Assembly: GCA_900541935.1 (NCBI GenBank)
Contig: UQLZ01000024.1
Location: 1 to 33,245, forward strand
Reading direction: 5' to 3'
Length of the DNA: 33,245 nt
Source of the DNA: an uncultured Prevotellaceae bacterium
Lineage (GTDB): Bacteria > Bacteroidota > Bacteroidia > Bacteroidales > Muribaculaceae
Every line of letters begins with the position of its first letter. Position 1 is the stretch's first letter. This document shows, in pieces, positions 26,801 through 33,245 of the stretch. A program made the position numbers and the translations under genes. A model generated the notes under the pieces. That model was not told where the DNA came from. It was given only the letters and a program-made list of their open reading frames with translations, and did no database searches.

Positions 26801-27896
26801 CAGTGGCTCATACTCTTTCTTCACTAACCGCCATACTGCAACTTGGTGGGGTGGTTTCGGTATGTCGAACCAAACTTCTGTTGACTTTATAGGTTTGAAT
26901 GACCAATACAAGTCTGCTGTGGGTCACGGACACAACTCCGCTAACTACGGCGTTGCCTTCGCTCCTGAATCTGGTTCTACTTACACTATCGAGGTTAGCA
27001 ACAACCGCACGGAAGGAGACATTGTAAGTGGTTTCTACGTTACAAATGCCGCTTACACTGCTAATGCTATCGTTAACGGTGACGGTATGTCGAACCCTAA
27101 CACTGGTTTCGAGAAAGGTGACTACTTCAAACTTATCATCAATGCAGAAAAAGCGGACGGCTCTACTGTCTCTAAGGATTATTACCTTGCAGACTACCGC
27201 TCTGATAACAGTCTTGACCACTTCTATCTCGACTCTTGGCAATGGGTTGACCTTCGAAGCCTCGGAAAGGTGAAGAACTTCAAGTTTGCTTTTGAAGGAA
27301 CTAAGAGAAATGCTTACGGATTGACTACTCCAACTTATTTCTGTCTTGATGATTTCGGCGGTTCAAGAGAAATCACCGATGCTCAGGAACAAATTGTTGG
27401 AACTTCATCAACAAGACCAATAAGCCTAAGTTCTCTATTCGCCGTTGAAAGCGACGGTTCTTCTGTTGAGTACGCTATTACTGACAATTGCGACGCAAGC
27501 ATCGCAACAGCAACAATCAGCGGCGACAATCTCGAAATTCTTGGCGCAAAAGACTTTGAAAGCGGAGAACTTATCATCAGCGCTAAGCAAAAGGGCAAAT
27601 TGCAGTTTGTAAGACTTCCATTTAGCATCGACGAGTATAAATTCTCTTCTGTTGAGACTATCGAAACAGCAAACGTAAGAATTTTCCCTGTTCCTGCTGT
27701 TGACTGGCTGAATATCAACACTGACATGAGCGACTACGACATTGAAATTATGAATGCTGCAGGTATATGCATCTTCAGTTCAGAAAGAAACAATGGTAAC
27801 ACTAAGGTTTCTGTTTCTAACTTGTCTAAGGGCGTTTACTTCCTTAACATGCGTAATGAAAATTCAAGCATAACTAAGCGATTCATTGTAAAATAG
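20841..27896 (+). CDS. Giant modular T9SS-secreted surface protein with DUF4465 domain, behind a B12 riboswitch
   Basis: 2351 residues; an alternative start is Met3 (20847). The signal peptide ends ASNANA-Q near residue 27. Four tandem modules follow, each a CUB-like domain (about 45-182, 334-458, 611-750, 902-1027) and a domain like the BNR-neuraminidase-associated N-terminal family (about 187-325, 459-610, 751-895, 1027-1172). Residues about 1175-1635 are a right-handed parallel beta helix of the pectin-lyase type, opening with YKTIQSAIDAI. Then come an Fn3-like domain (1640-1735), a beta-sandwich (1742-1866), an Ig/PKD-like domain (1867-1950) and a DUF4465 domain (about 1952-2176, with ATFDDNYL, KDYYLADYRS, WQWVDLRSLG and TPTYFCLDDFGG). 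The last 80 residues are a type A T9SS sorting domain (RIFPVPAVDWLNI to KGVYFLNM and TKRFIVK). No catalytic site is evident. B12-controlled surface binding of corrinoids is the best guess; adhesion is the alternative. Confidence 0.85.
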   Translation: MLMKQISRFFMLVTLLLTIFGASNANAQAMKEILMPRWGKQVVEVSEEMLFYDYKGTGYINSSNSDNTLATIVFKPTEPGKVVQITFEDFDLRSDFGSYFGYANVYNGEVDPSNKFVYPETTSGVTSSSTLPEGEVLEKLEGQYVNKTFVSTASDGCLSVGCIFRYGKRSDGWVARVKTITVSDMSTTAAGSDNSKVLATPTANKGVALAGVYIDASGILNPVKLTEVSFTIPVNENVVDPTQLKLYSGIKSEFKDELPLNATISNEGSTYKFTLEEPLKENRNFFTIASDILPEAAFNANVKVDAIGVKTTDNPNGFSGFAKANAVNINLPYMVLMQKGISSYNVGNNAILFFDDGGKDGKISENFVGTTTFKPETPGMKIMIDFTKVNLFESSNKNEILNVYNGTEAKPENLICRIKNGVPEKIRSTSADGALTVTLTCDTGFPKDGFEATVSQFKPTAMTVESITASQESNLKACAGDSNVPALSFNIKTANTEPALTASKFTLTSNSTFENITKASIYYTGRSSKFSTAQKVGEAEVNADSYTINATVPTSLLEGDNYFWVALDIAPTVLNGQKIDAAIQNVTLSDKENAVANGNPNGEIVIENTVISKVGKVEKTVYGTWMFTSEKNPLSSYNGYNPVEGDQITTFVPGSKGMIVELDIKSFALFYSTSSWATKAKFEVYSGKDANGELLWSLTNIDDKDKGPGRILRSKSADGALTVVFDAKTTSSSYTAKGWTAEVREYKSVPMTLDGFAATQLVDGTVKMGAKNLEVIGFNIKTIGDLNPQKVSEITIDLKGSQVAIKNAYLYYNGANPAIVKNTPIETIAVTPETESAVFKLSAPISLLEGDNNFIVAYDISDTAPIDTQIDAALSFAEINGQTTAPEIKVGDPEGFGTIKNLFLLQKGENGEVTIGANSLMFYDFGGPDGKTPKDFEGTVTFAPQDAGKVIKMIFKKWKPNGNYDAMKIYYGGSATGKEDIKYQSQATLPADVVSKSPDGKLTVNFRSPSYSYASDGWEIEVCQYEMKALEVSEVTASAVAPLQVMRGMTDVAMLDVAVTVSGDKGELDLTSVEMSTEGTTETYLNGVSVFTTGLETTFSPVDKVMEATAAPYALNGSYKITSAGTYHFWLTYNVSSEADLMKRIKMSLKKVTVSNADYTPTQAVVAETKVQKGISGTLTVGEDSQYKTIQSAIDAIKGGIDGPVTINIKKGSYEETVKVPEIPGTSATNTITLQSETGKRDDVVIFNDYYVEPPYSDDKMNDEYGVFTFDGVDYFTLKGVTVTTTDLNYPSVIHYRNQSRHVTVDNCHIFTKRSESASANQDIRLINQYAKNVANCNNDFPSIKNCLIEGGYIGVVIQGTSFVKLPKQKGGLVENNTFRDQGSKAFYSASRERDLTLKGNVIENTTATKSGFYGVDVETSENFIFEGNSVFLATAENATAVNIRGIEGTQEKPGIITNNEISVVCPSATSAGIKLSSASSNVNIANNTVLMSGTKNNSAFGVALWLNNTTTNVTIVNNILVNTEGGYVYRFYKDNCIEGVTFSNNAVFTNGTGFAKSNPTTFANLTDWVATSGEKNSFNEEVKFYSATILTPTEAGNLQNALPLEYVKTDKDGTVRNATKPTIGAYEYNENADVPAYSEGYPAFGGINNSSATAELMTDINATAFTLVKKASEPAPSTDELMATLNVVELRKGKVLSLKLTGLSRQTEYKLYSILMSLNGLGVSEVIASDVFTTTFDPTEVSTFENVTTNEEGFRDGTAQFSNFTVETISDAVVDGEKAAKVGTNASVKLTNTDSGLVLTGFFLKSDKDVTIKTYNGQGEMKPYNLASTENSWSFINLKDKGYVTKIDFETTGNAFIDNFSGKPLPLTIKTSSKEISVTAGENATFSVTANGGVAPFAYSWTDAMTTVIATTAECSVAKPEHSGIYDVTVTDAWGNTLNDRVTVYVAGPAFVATFDDNYLAPESYYNGLGKDNGDYTHPGTDSRFISGSYSFFTNRHTATWWGGFGMSNQTSVDFIGLNDQYKSAVGHGHNSANYGVAFAPESGSTYTIEVSNNRTEGDIVSGFYVTNAAYTANAIVNGDGMSNPNTGFEKGDYFKLIINAEKADGSTVSKDYYLADYRSDNSLDHFYLDSWQWVDLRSLGKVKNFKFAFEGTKRNAYGLTTPTYFCLDDFGGSREITDAQEQIVGTSSTRPISLSSLFAVESDGSSVEYAITDNCDASIATATISGDNLEILGAKDFESGELIISAKQKGKLQFVRLPFSIDEYKFSSVETIETANVRIFPVPAVDWLNINTDMSDYDIEIMNAAGICIFSSERNNGNTKVSVSNLSKGVYFLNMRNENSSITKRFIVK
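20973..24356 (+). repeat. Four tandem CUB-like plus BNR-associated-like protein modules
   Basis: Each unit begins with a variant of LMQKG followed by FYD/FFDDGG, shows KSPDGKLTV or RSKSADGALTV near the end of the CUB-like part, and closes with a variant of LLEGDNYFWVALDI. The unit length is about 280 residues. Copies are divergent at DNA level. Confidence 0.65.
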
Positions 27897-27916
27897 TAGG
27901 TATTGTTTTTTTGAGG

Positions 27917-27958
27917 AAAGGGGTTGTGTCAAAATAAATTTTTGACGCAACCCCTTTT
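27917..27958 (+). terminator. Terminator after the giant surface protein gene
   Basis: AAAGGGGTTGTGTCAAAA (27917-27934) pairs with TTTTGACGCAACCCCTTT, with one G-T mispair, then runs into T's. It is a long, strong hairpin of the same design as the one at 5244. Confidence 0.85.
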
Positions 27959-28152
27959 TGGTGGTTATAATTGACAAAACGTAAGGCTCTGAGAATTAGG
28001 TCAACAGAAGTTTACTAATAGTAACTGACTGAAATCGGATTTCGACAGTAAGGAAGCAATTTGCAATTATGACACACCGCCTTCTCTTTTATTTTCCAAC
28101 CAAACATTTTTCCGCACAATACGTTATATAAAAATAAAAGGTAAAAAATCGG

Positions 28153-28183
28153 TTGCAAAGCCAATTGAAATGTTATAACTTTG
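28153..28183 (+). promoter_or_regulatory. Promoter of the mgtC-antiporter operon
   Basis: TTG (28153-28155), 20 bases, TAACTTTG (28176-28183). Transcription would begin within a few bases of the ATG at 28189, giving an almost leaderless mRNA. Confidence 0.7.
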
Positions 28184-28188
28184 CACTA

Positions 28189-28929
28189 ATGGAAATAGCA
28201 TCACTCAGCGGAATTATCAGCAGTGCACTATCTGCGTGCGAATCGCCGGAAGTGAACCTGTCAAATGCGACTCTACGATTGCTGTTGAGCGCTGCCCTCG
28301 GTTGTGCCGTAGGCTACGAAAGAAAAAGTCGCGGACAAATCGCCGGAGTGGGTACGTTTGCTCTGATTTCTGCAGGTGCAGCATTGGCTATGATTCTGTC
28401 TGTGTATATCCCACAAGAATATATTGGACTGAAAAACGGCGACCCTGGGCGCATTGCTGCTCAGGTTATTACAGGTATCGGTTTCCTCGGCGCTGGAGCA
28501 ATTATCCGAATGAAAGGAACAATCAAGGGACTTACAACGGCTGCAGGTATATGGATGATGGCAATGGTTGGTATGGCGGTAGGTTCGGGAATGTACCTCG
28601 TAGGAATTATTGCCACCCTTATAATGATTGCCATTCTTACTGGCGTTTCAGATTATGAGCAACGGGTAAATATCGGGTGGAAGACAAAAACGCTGAAAAT
28701 CGTTGTTTCTTCTACGGATATCGATATTAACGCCATCAAGCAGACTATTTCCAACAAACATATAAGAATTGTTGATACTTTCATGAAACAGGATTTTCAT
28801 GAAAATTCAACAACAATCAGTATGATAACCCTTGTCAAGGCTAATCTCGACATGCCGGCAATGTTCGCCAAACTAAGAAACCTTGGCAATATTAAATCCG
28901 TTTCATTTGACAGCGACTTTAACTTATGA
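28189..28929 (+). CDS. MgtC/SapB family inner-membrane protein
   Basis: 246 residues from the ATG at 28189. A TTG 12 codons upstream is part of the promoter. The N-terminal membrane domain (about residues 20-155) carries the family signatures LGCAVGYERKSRGQIAGVGT, GIGFLGAGAIIRMKGTIKGLTTAAGIW and MVGMAVGSG. The C-terminal soluble domain (about 165-246) resembles the ACT-like tail of MgtC-type proteins. Characterised members support survival at low Mg2+ or within hosts, in Salmonella by inhibiting the F-type ATP synthase; whether this one does so is unknown. The stop overlaps the start of the antiporter gene (ATGA at 28926), pointing to a functional link with membrane ion balance. Confidence 0.88.
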   Translation: MEIASLSGIISSALSACESPEVNLSNATLRLLLSAALGCAVGYERKSRGQIAGVGTFALISAGAALAMILSVYIPQEYIGLKNGDPGRIAAQVITGIGFLGAGAIIRMKGTIKGLTTAAGIWMMAMVGMAVGSGMYLVGIIATLIMIAILTGVSDYEQRVNIGWKTKTLKIVVSSTDIDINAIKQTISNKHIRIVDTFMKQDFHENSTTISMITLVKANLDMPAMFAKLRNLGNIKSVSFDSDFNL

Positions 28930-31277
28930 TTGAATTGGATAAATTTTTCAGCGTACCGATTTTCGACAATATTCTAAAAGCAAATGGAGAAACTGCACTA
29001 AGCAGTTCTTCCAAAAGTGTAGCGACTGAAATACCCGCAAAGGAAAGCAATTCATCTGAAGGTGAAAATGAAACAGGTCTGATCTCTGACCTTGCCCTAA
29101 TCCTTGTTGTTGCCGGTTTGGCAACGGTGATTTTCAAGCGTTTAAAGCAGCCTGTTGTTCTTGGATACATTGTTGCAGGTTTCCTCGTTGGCCCTCACTG
29201 TGGCTTCTTCCCTACTGTTGTCAATGAAGCGAATATCGACTTCTGGGCTGAATTGGGTATAATATTTCTGCTCTTTTCTCTCGGTTTGGAGTTCAGTTTC
29301 AAAAAGTTGCTGAACGTTGGCGGCTCGGCGGCGATAACGGCACTCGTTATCATTTCCGGAATGATGACAACGGGTTTCTTTGCCGGAAAGATTATGGGCT
29401 TCTCTTTTATAAGCAGCCTGTTTCTTGGTGGCATGCTTTCAATGTCGTCAACAACGATTATCCTAAAAGCACTTACTGACCTTAACTTGATGCATCGGAG
29501 ATTCACATCGCAAGTTCTTGCAGTTCTTATCGTTGAAGACCTTTTTGCCGTCGTTATGATGGTCCTCCTTTCTTCAATTGCTATTAACAACAGTTTCTCT
29601 GGCGATGCACTTATAGGAAGTATCGCCAAACTGTCATTTTTCCTGATTCTCTGGTTTCTTGTTGGAGTATATGCAATTCCGTCATTTCTGCAAAAACAAC
29701 ATAAATATCTTTCAAACGAATTACTGCTTGTAATTGCGGTAGGGTTATGCTTCCTAATGGTAATATGCTCAACATACTCTGGTTTCTCTTCCGCTTTAGG
29801 AGCATTCATAATGGGTTCTATCCTTGCAGGAACAAGCGAGGCTGAAAGAATAGAGAAACTGATTTCTCCAGTTAAAGACCTTTTTGGAGCAGTCTTTTTT
29901 GTATCAGTTGGAATGATGGTTAACCCAACTATTATAAGTGAATACGCAGGCCCTATTGCCGGTCTTTCGCTAACAGTTATAATAGGTATGATTTTTTTCG
30001 GAACAATAGGTATGCTCGCGTCTGGTCAGCCAATGAGAATAGCCATTGAATCAGGATTTTCGCTAACACAAATCGGCGAGTTCTCTTTTATTATCGCAAC
30101 TCTTGGCATGTCGCTCGGTGTTATAGACGCAAATCTGTACCCTATTGTTGTTGCAGTTTCAGTTATAACAACATTCTTTACGCCTTACTTTATCAAACTG
30201 TCTGACCCTTTCAGCCGTTGGGTAGAAAAGAAGATGCCGAAACGCCTTGCATTATTTATTAACGGGTACAGCAAAAACTCCACACGCAGCGAAACAGAAC
30301 TTAGCGGACTATGGAAAAAAATTGCAATGAGGAATATTACCAGAATATTGCTCTATTCTGTTATTCTCGTGGCTGTTATATATGCTTCAACCAGCCTCTT
30401 ATTCCCGATTATGGAGAAAACAATTGGCGAAAATCTTGGCAAACTGCTTGCAACAGGCATAACAATTGCTGCAATGTCGCCTTTCTTATTGGCTCTATGC
30501 TACCCAAGCACTAAGCACTGGGAAAGGGAAAAACTGCAAACAAGCATTCATTCAAACGTTCCATTTATCGCATTCAGACTGGTGCGTGTTCTTATCGCAA
30601 TAGCATTTATCGTTGGGTTCATTACAGAAATTTACTCTCATTTGATTGCTGTAACTATCGCTTTTGCTATATTCGTGCTTATTGCAATATACTTCTCCAA
30701 ATCGGTAAAGAAAAGGATGAAACGCATCGAATCAACCTTTATCAACAACCTCAATGAAAGAGAATTGCGACGCAGTGGAAAAAACAATAATCTTGTTAGT
30801 GATATGCACCTTGCGTATATAAACATAGGGTATAACTGCCCGTTTGTTGGACAAAAACTTAGGGATTCTAATCTGGGACGCCTTTTTGGTATTAACGTTG
30901 CAAGCATACAGCGTGGCGAAAAGACAATAGCAATTCCAAAAGGCGATACACGCATTTTTCCTGGTGACACTCTGGGTATTATCGGCACTGACGAGCAAAT
31001 TCAACAACTGCTAAACCATATCGAACAAATAAATTCATCTGCACCGGCAAGTGAAGAAATTGAAATGGAATTTACAAGCATCGTTCTTGACGACAATTCC
31101 CCTCTTGTCGGAAAGCGCCTGGCTGAAATTGGCTTGCGAGACAATTATACTGCACTTATCGTTTCAGTTGAAAGAGCAGACGGTACTTTTGAAAGCCCTA
31201 ATGCTGATACTGTTCTGAATTCTGGTGACAATATTTGGCTGGTTGGTGACAAAAATAAAATTAAGGAAATCATTTAA
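28926..31277 (+). CDS. CPA2-family monovalent cation:proton antiporter with two TrkA-C domains
   Basis: 783-residue inner-membrane protein like KefB/KefC and YbaL. A hydrophilic Ser/Glu-rich N-terminal tail occupies residues 1-50. The antiporter domain spans about 51-430, with QPVVLGYIVAGFLVGP, LGIIFLLFSLGLEFS and SLTQIGEFSFIIATLG. An extra hydrophobic cluster spans about 470-610, and two RCK/TrkA-C ligand-binding domains lie at about 626-700 and 712-783. There is no TrkA-N nucleotide-binding domain between them, unlike KefC. It exchanges K+ or Na+ for protons; ligands of the TrkA-C pair are unknown. Coupled to mgtC by a four-base overlap; guaA follows after 21 bases and could be read through. 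Confidence 0.9.
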   Translation: MIELDKFFSVPIFDNILKANGETALSSSSKSVATEIPAKESNSSEGENETGLISDLALILVVAGLATVIFKRLKQPVVLGYIVAGFLVGPHCGFFPTVVNEANIDFWAELGIIFLLFSLGLEFSFKKLLNVGGSAAITALVIISGMMTTGFFAGKIMGFSFISSLFLGGMLSMSSTTIILKALTDLNLMHRRFTSQVLAVLIVEDLFAVVMMVLLSSIAINNSFSGDALIGSIAKLSFFLILWFLVGVYAIPSFLQKQHKYLSNELLLVIAVGLCFLMVICSTYSGFSSALGAFIMGSILAGTSEAERIEKLISPVKDLFGAVFFVSVGMMVNPTIISEYAGPIAGLSLTVIIGMIFFGTIGMLASGQPMRIAIESGFSLTQIGEFSFIIATLGMSLGVIDANLYPIVVAVSVITTFFTPYFIKLSDPFSRWVEKKMPKRLALFINGYSKNSTRSETELSGLWKKIAMRNITRILLYSVILVAVIYASTSLLFPIMEKTIGENLGKLLATGITIAAMSPFLLALCYPSTKHWEREKLQTSIHSNVPFIAFRLVRVLIAIAFIVGFITEIYSHLIAVTIAFAIFVLIAIYFSKSVKKRMKRIESTFINNLNERELRRSGKNNNLVSDMHLAYINIGYNCPFVGQKLRDSNLGRLFGINVASIQRGEKTIAIPKGDTRIFPGDTLGIIGTDEQIQQLLNHIEQINSSAPASEEIEMEFTSIVLDDNSPLVGKRLAEIGLRDNYTALIVSVERADGTFESPNADTVLNSGDNIWLVGDKNKIKEII

Positions 31278-31298
31278 ACATCAATAAATAACTTTCTT

Positions 31299-32822
31299 AT
31301 GCACGAGAAAATTATAATCTTAGACTTCGGCTCGCAGACAACACAACTTATCGGTCGTCGCGTCAGAGAACTAAACGTCTATTGCGAAATCTTGCCTTAC
31401 AACAAGATGCCGGAAAATGACCCGGACGTTATTGGAGTAATCCTTTCGGGAAGCCCTTTTTCGGTATATGATGAAAAGGCATTCAAGATAGACTTGTCAA
31501 CAATTCGAGGCAAATACCCTATCTTGGGAATTTGCTACGGTGCACAGTTCATCTCATACTCTAACGGTGGAAAGGTAGAACCGGCTGGCTCAAGAGAGTA
31601 CGGTCGCGCACATCTTGATACCTTCGACGCTGAGAACCCGCTATTCAAAGGCATCACTCCAAAATCTCAAGTATGGATGAGCCACGGCGACACTATCACC
31701 GCAATTCCTGAAAGTTTCAAGGTAATCGCTTCTACCGACAAGGTGAAGATTGCTGCTTACCAGATTTGCGATGAAAAGGTATGGGGCGTTCAATTCCACC
31801 CTGAAGTGTTCCACTCTACAGAAGGCACAAAGATGCTCGAAAACTTCGTTGTCGGCGTTTGCGGCGCTAAGCAGGACTGGAGTGCTTCTTCTTTCATCGA
31901 AACTACCGTTGCCAATCTGAAAGAAACTTTGGGCAACGACAAGGTCGTCCTCGGTCTTAGCGGTGGCGTTGACTCTTCTGTTGCAGCCGTTCTCCTAAAC
32001 AAGGCTATCGGAAGCAACCTTACATGTATCTTCGTTGACCACGGATTGCTTAGAAAGAACGAGTTTGCAAACGTGCTTCGCGACTACGAAGGACTTGGTT
32101 TGAACGTTATCGGCGTTGACGCTTCTAAGAAATTCTTCAGCGAATTGGCTGGAGTAACTGACCCTGAAAAGAAAAGAAAAATCATCGGCAAAGGCTTTAT
32201 CGACGTTTTCGACGAAGAAGCACACAAGATTACCGACGTTAAATGGCTTGCTCAAGGAACTATCTACCCTGACTGCATCGAATCTCTTTCAATTACCGGT
32301 ACTGTTATCAAGAGCCACCACAACGTTGGAGGTCTGCCAGAGAAGATGAACCTGAAATTATGCGAACCATTGCGACTCCTCTTCAAAGATGAGGTACGCA
32401 ACGTTGGACGCGAATTGGGTATGCCGGAACACCTCATCAACCGTCACCCATTCCCTGGTCCGGGTCTTGCAGTGAGAATCCTTGGCGACATCACTCCAGA
32501 AAAGGTGGAAATTCTACAAAATGCTGACGATATCTTTATCCAAAACCTACGCGACTGGGGTCTATATAACGAAGTATGGCAAGCGGGAGTTGTATTGCTT
32601 CCTGTTCAGAGCGTTGGCGTTATGGGTGATGAAAGAACATACGAACGTGCCGTTGCCATCAGAGCGGTAACAAGTACCGACGCTATGACAGCCGACTGGG
32701 CAAGACTGCCTTACGACTTCCTTGCAAAGGTAAGCAACGACATTATCAACAAGGTAAAAGGCGTTAACCGCGTTTGCTACGACATCTCGTCAAAACCACC
32801 AGCAACAATCGAGTGGGAATAA
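31299..32822 (+). CDS. guaA: GMP synthase (glutamine-hydrolysing)
   Basis: Cytosolic enzyme converting XMP to GMP with glutamine and ATP in purine synthesis; 507 residues, normal length. The N-terminal class I glutamine amidotransferase has Cys79 in GICYGAQ and the His167/Glu169 pair in FHPEVFHS. The ATP-pyrophosphatase domain has its P-loop SGGVDSS at 221-227. The C-terminal dimerisation domain contains HPFPGPGLAVRILG and ends KPPATIEWE, as usual. It lies 21 bases after the antiporter gene with no terminator between, and is followed by a hairpin directly after the stop. Confidence 0.97.
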   Translation: MHEKIIILDFGSQTTQLIGRRVRELNVYCEILPYNKMPENDPDVIGVILSGSPFSVYDEKAFKIDLSTIRGKYPILGICYGAQFISYSNGGKVEPAGSREYGRAHLDTFDAENPLFKGITPKSQVWMSHGDTITAIPESFKVIASTDKVKIAAYQICDEKVWGVQFHPEVFHSTEGTKMLENFVVGVCGAKQDWSASSFIETTVANLKETLGNDKVVLGLSGGVDSSVAAVLLNKAIGSNLTCIFVDHGLLRKNEFANVLRDYEGLGLNVIGVDASKKFFSELAGVTDPEKKRKIIGKGFIDVFDEEAHKITDVKWLAQGTIYPDCIESLSITGTVIKSHHNVGGLPEKMNLKLCEPLRLLFKDEVRNVGRELGMPEHLINRHPFPGPGLAVRILGDITPEKVEILQNADDIFIQNLRDWGLYNEVWQAGVVLLPVQSVGVMGDERTYERAVAIRAVTSTDAMTADWARLPYDFLAKVSNDIINKVKGVNRVCYDISSKPPATIEWE

Positions 32823-32843
32823 AAACTTACTTTGTAAGTTTTT
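32821..32843 (+). terminator. Terminator hairpin of guaA
   Basis: AAAAACTTAC (32821-32830) pairs perfectly with GTAAGTTTTT (32834-32843) around a TTT loop, at the stop codon. Confidence 0.7.
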
Positions 32844-32960
32844 ATCGCCGAGCATTGCACTTGCTGTCGCCACAGGAGGGCGCATGTCCGACTATGGCGG
32901 TGCAAGTTAAAAGCATAGCGAGGCAATAACACATTTTATCGCCGAGCATAAAAATTGCAA
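32840..32960. repeat. GC-richer structured intergenic element with direct repeats
   Basis: TTTTATCGCCGAGCAT occurs twice (32840-32855 and 32934-32949). Between the copies, TTGCAC (32855-32860) pairs with GTGCAA (32900-32905) and CGCCA (32868-32872) with TGGCG (32895-32899). It contains no ORF and ends before a strong terminator, so it could be a mobile repeat or a small RNA. Confidence 0.45.
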
Positions 32961-32962
32961 CC

Positions 32963-32997
32963 ATCCCCAGAGCGGAAATCCGCTTTGGGGATTTTTT
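32963..32997 (+). terminator. Strong Rho-independent terminator
   Basis: ATCCCCA (32963-32969) pairs with TGGGGAT (32986-32992), with GCGGA/TCCGC inside the stem and a run of T. It lies 120 bases beyond the guaA hairpin and may end a separate small transcript. Confidence 0.8.
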
Positions 32998-33060
32998 ATC
33001 CTATCTATACTTTCTATAGCACCTATAGCCCCTAACCCATTAACAAAAATGGTTGAAAAG

Positions 33061-33091
33061 TTTGATAAATTCAATAAATAGTCTAATTTTG
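33061..33091 (+). promoter_or_regulatory. Promoter of the partial outer-membrane protein gene
   Basis: TTTG (33061-33064), 19 bases, TAATTTTG (33084-33091), about 30 bases before the ATG at 33122. Confidence 0.6.
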
Positions 33092-33121
33092 TCAAAAATA
33101 TTTATTAACAATAATACAATT

Positions 33122-33245
33122 ATGAAAAAGACATTATTAATTATTGCACTAATTGTTGCATTTACAATCCCGGCATCGGCACAATTCCGCTTTGGTATAA
33201 AAGCAGGTTTCAACACAAATAGTCTTAAATTTAACGAAGATTTGT
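33122..33245 (+). CDS. Outer-membrane beta-barrel (porin-like) protein, cut by window end
   Basis: Only the first 41 codons are present. MKKTLLIIALIVAFTIPASA is a clear signal peptide with cleavage before Gln21, and the mature start QFRFGIKAGFNTNSLKF is typical of small PorT/OmpX-like eight-stranded barrels of Bacteroidota. The promoter upstream supports the start. Further identity cannot be judged. Confidence 0.7.
   Translation, partial: MKKTLLIIALIVAFTIPASAQFRFGIKAGFNTNSLKFNEDL

Noticed and set aside
26808..27242. Long open frames opposite and within the giant gene
   Set aside because: They are antisense or out-of-frame shadows with low-complexity composition, no start signals and no family resemblance.
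20841..27896. Reading the beta helix as an active pectate lyase or pectinesterase
   Set aside because: The fold is suggested, but no catalytic motif of either enzyme family was found, so only a structural role is claimed.
28010..28050. Small palindromes (AGTTTACT/AGTAACT, GAAATC/GATTTC) before the mgtC promoter
   Set aside because: Short and imperfect, expected by chance in AT-rich DNA, and with no clear relation to the promoter.
28153..28188. TTG start extending MgtC by 12 codons
   Set aside because: The TTG is the -33 element of a full-consensus promoter whose -7 box lies inside the extension.

Overview
The window looks like a chromosomal segment of an anaerobic Bacteroidales bacterium. 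Three things point there: many promoters of the Bacteroidota type (TTG, about 20 bases, TAnnTTTG), the type IX secretion (T9SS) genes porU and porV, and typical Bacteroidota families (SpeB-like C10 lipoprotein protease, DUF4465, AI-2E permease). There are 19 well-supported protein genes plus one cut off at the right edge. No tRNA, rRNA, CRISPR array or insertion sequence was seen.

Layout. Bases 1-5300: a secreted C10 cysteine protease lipoprotein (minus), an iron-type alcohol dehydrogenase, an isolated phage-like holin and M15 endolysin pair, and class II fructose-bisphosphate aldolase. Bases 5600-15540 are the T9SS region: a canonical-looking PorU sortase on its own, then what appears to be one operon of rex, a degenerate FAH-fold gene, a second PorU-like C25 peptidase, porV and ispF, with overlaps or short gaps. 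Bases 15540-20210 are all on the minus strand: an AI-2E permease, two zinc-ribbon DUF805 membrane proteins, and an MBOAT O-acyltransferase with its SGNH partner. Bases 20220-20840 hold a promoter-bearing intergenic element followed by a cobalamin riboswitch. Bases 20841-27896 encode a 2351-residue modular surface protein ending in a T9SS sorting domain. The rest is an mgtC/CPA2 antiporter pair, guaA, a structured intergenic element and the start of an outer-membrane barrel gene.

How the parts fit. PorV and the two PorU-like proteins would process T9SS cargo at the outer membrane. The giant protein is the one clear cargo in the window. It sits behind a B12 riboswitch where a TonB-type B12 receptor would be more usual, and it carries a DUF4465 domain. 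The main hypothesis is therefore a type IX-secreted, B12-repressed surface protein that may capture corrinoids. The second sortase paralogue, encoded with the redox regulator Rex and a FAH-like protein that seems to have lost its metal ligands, is the other point of interest.
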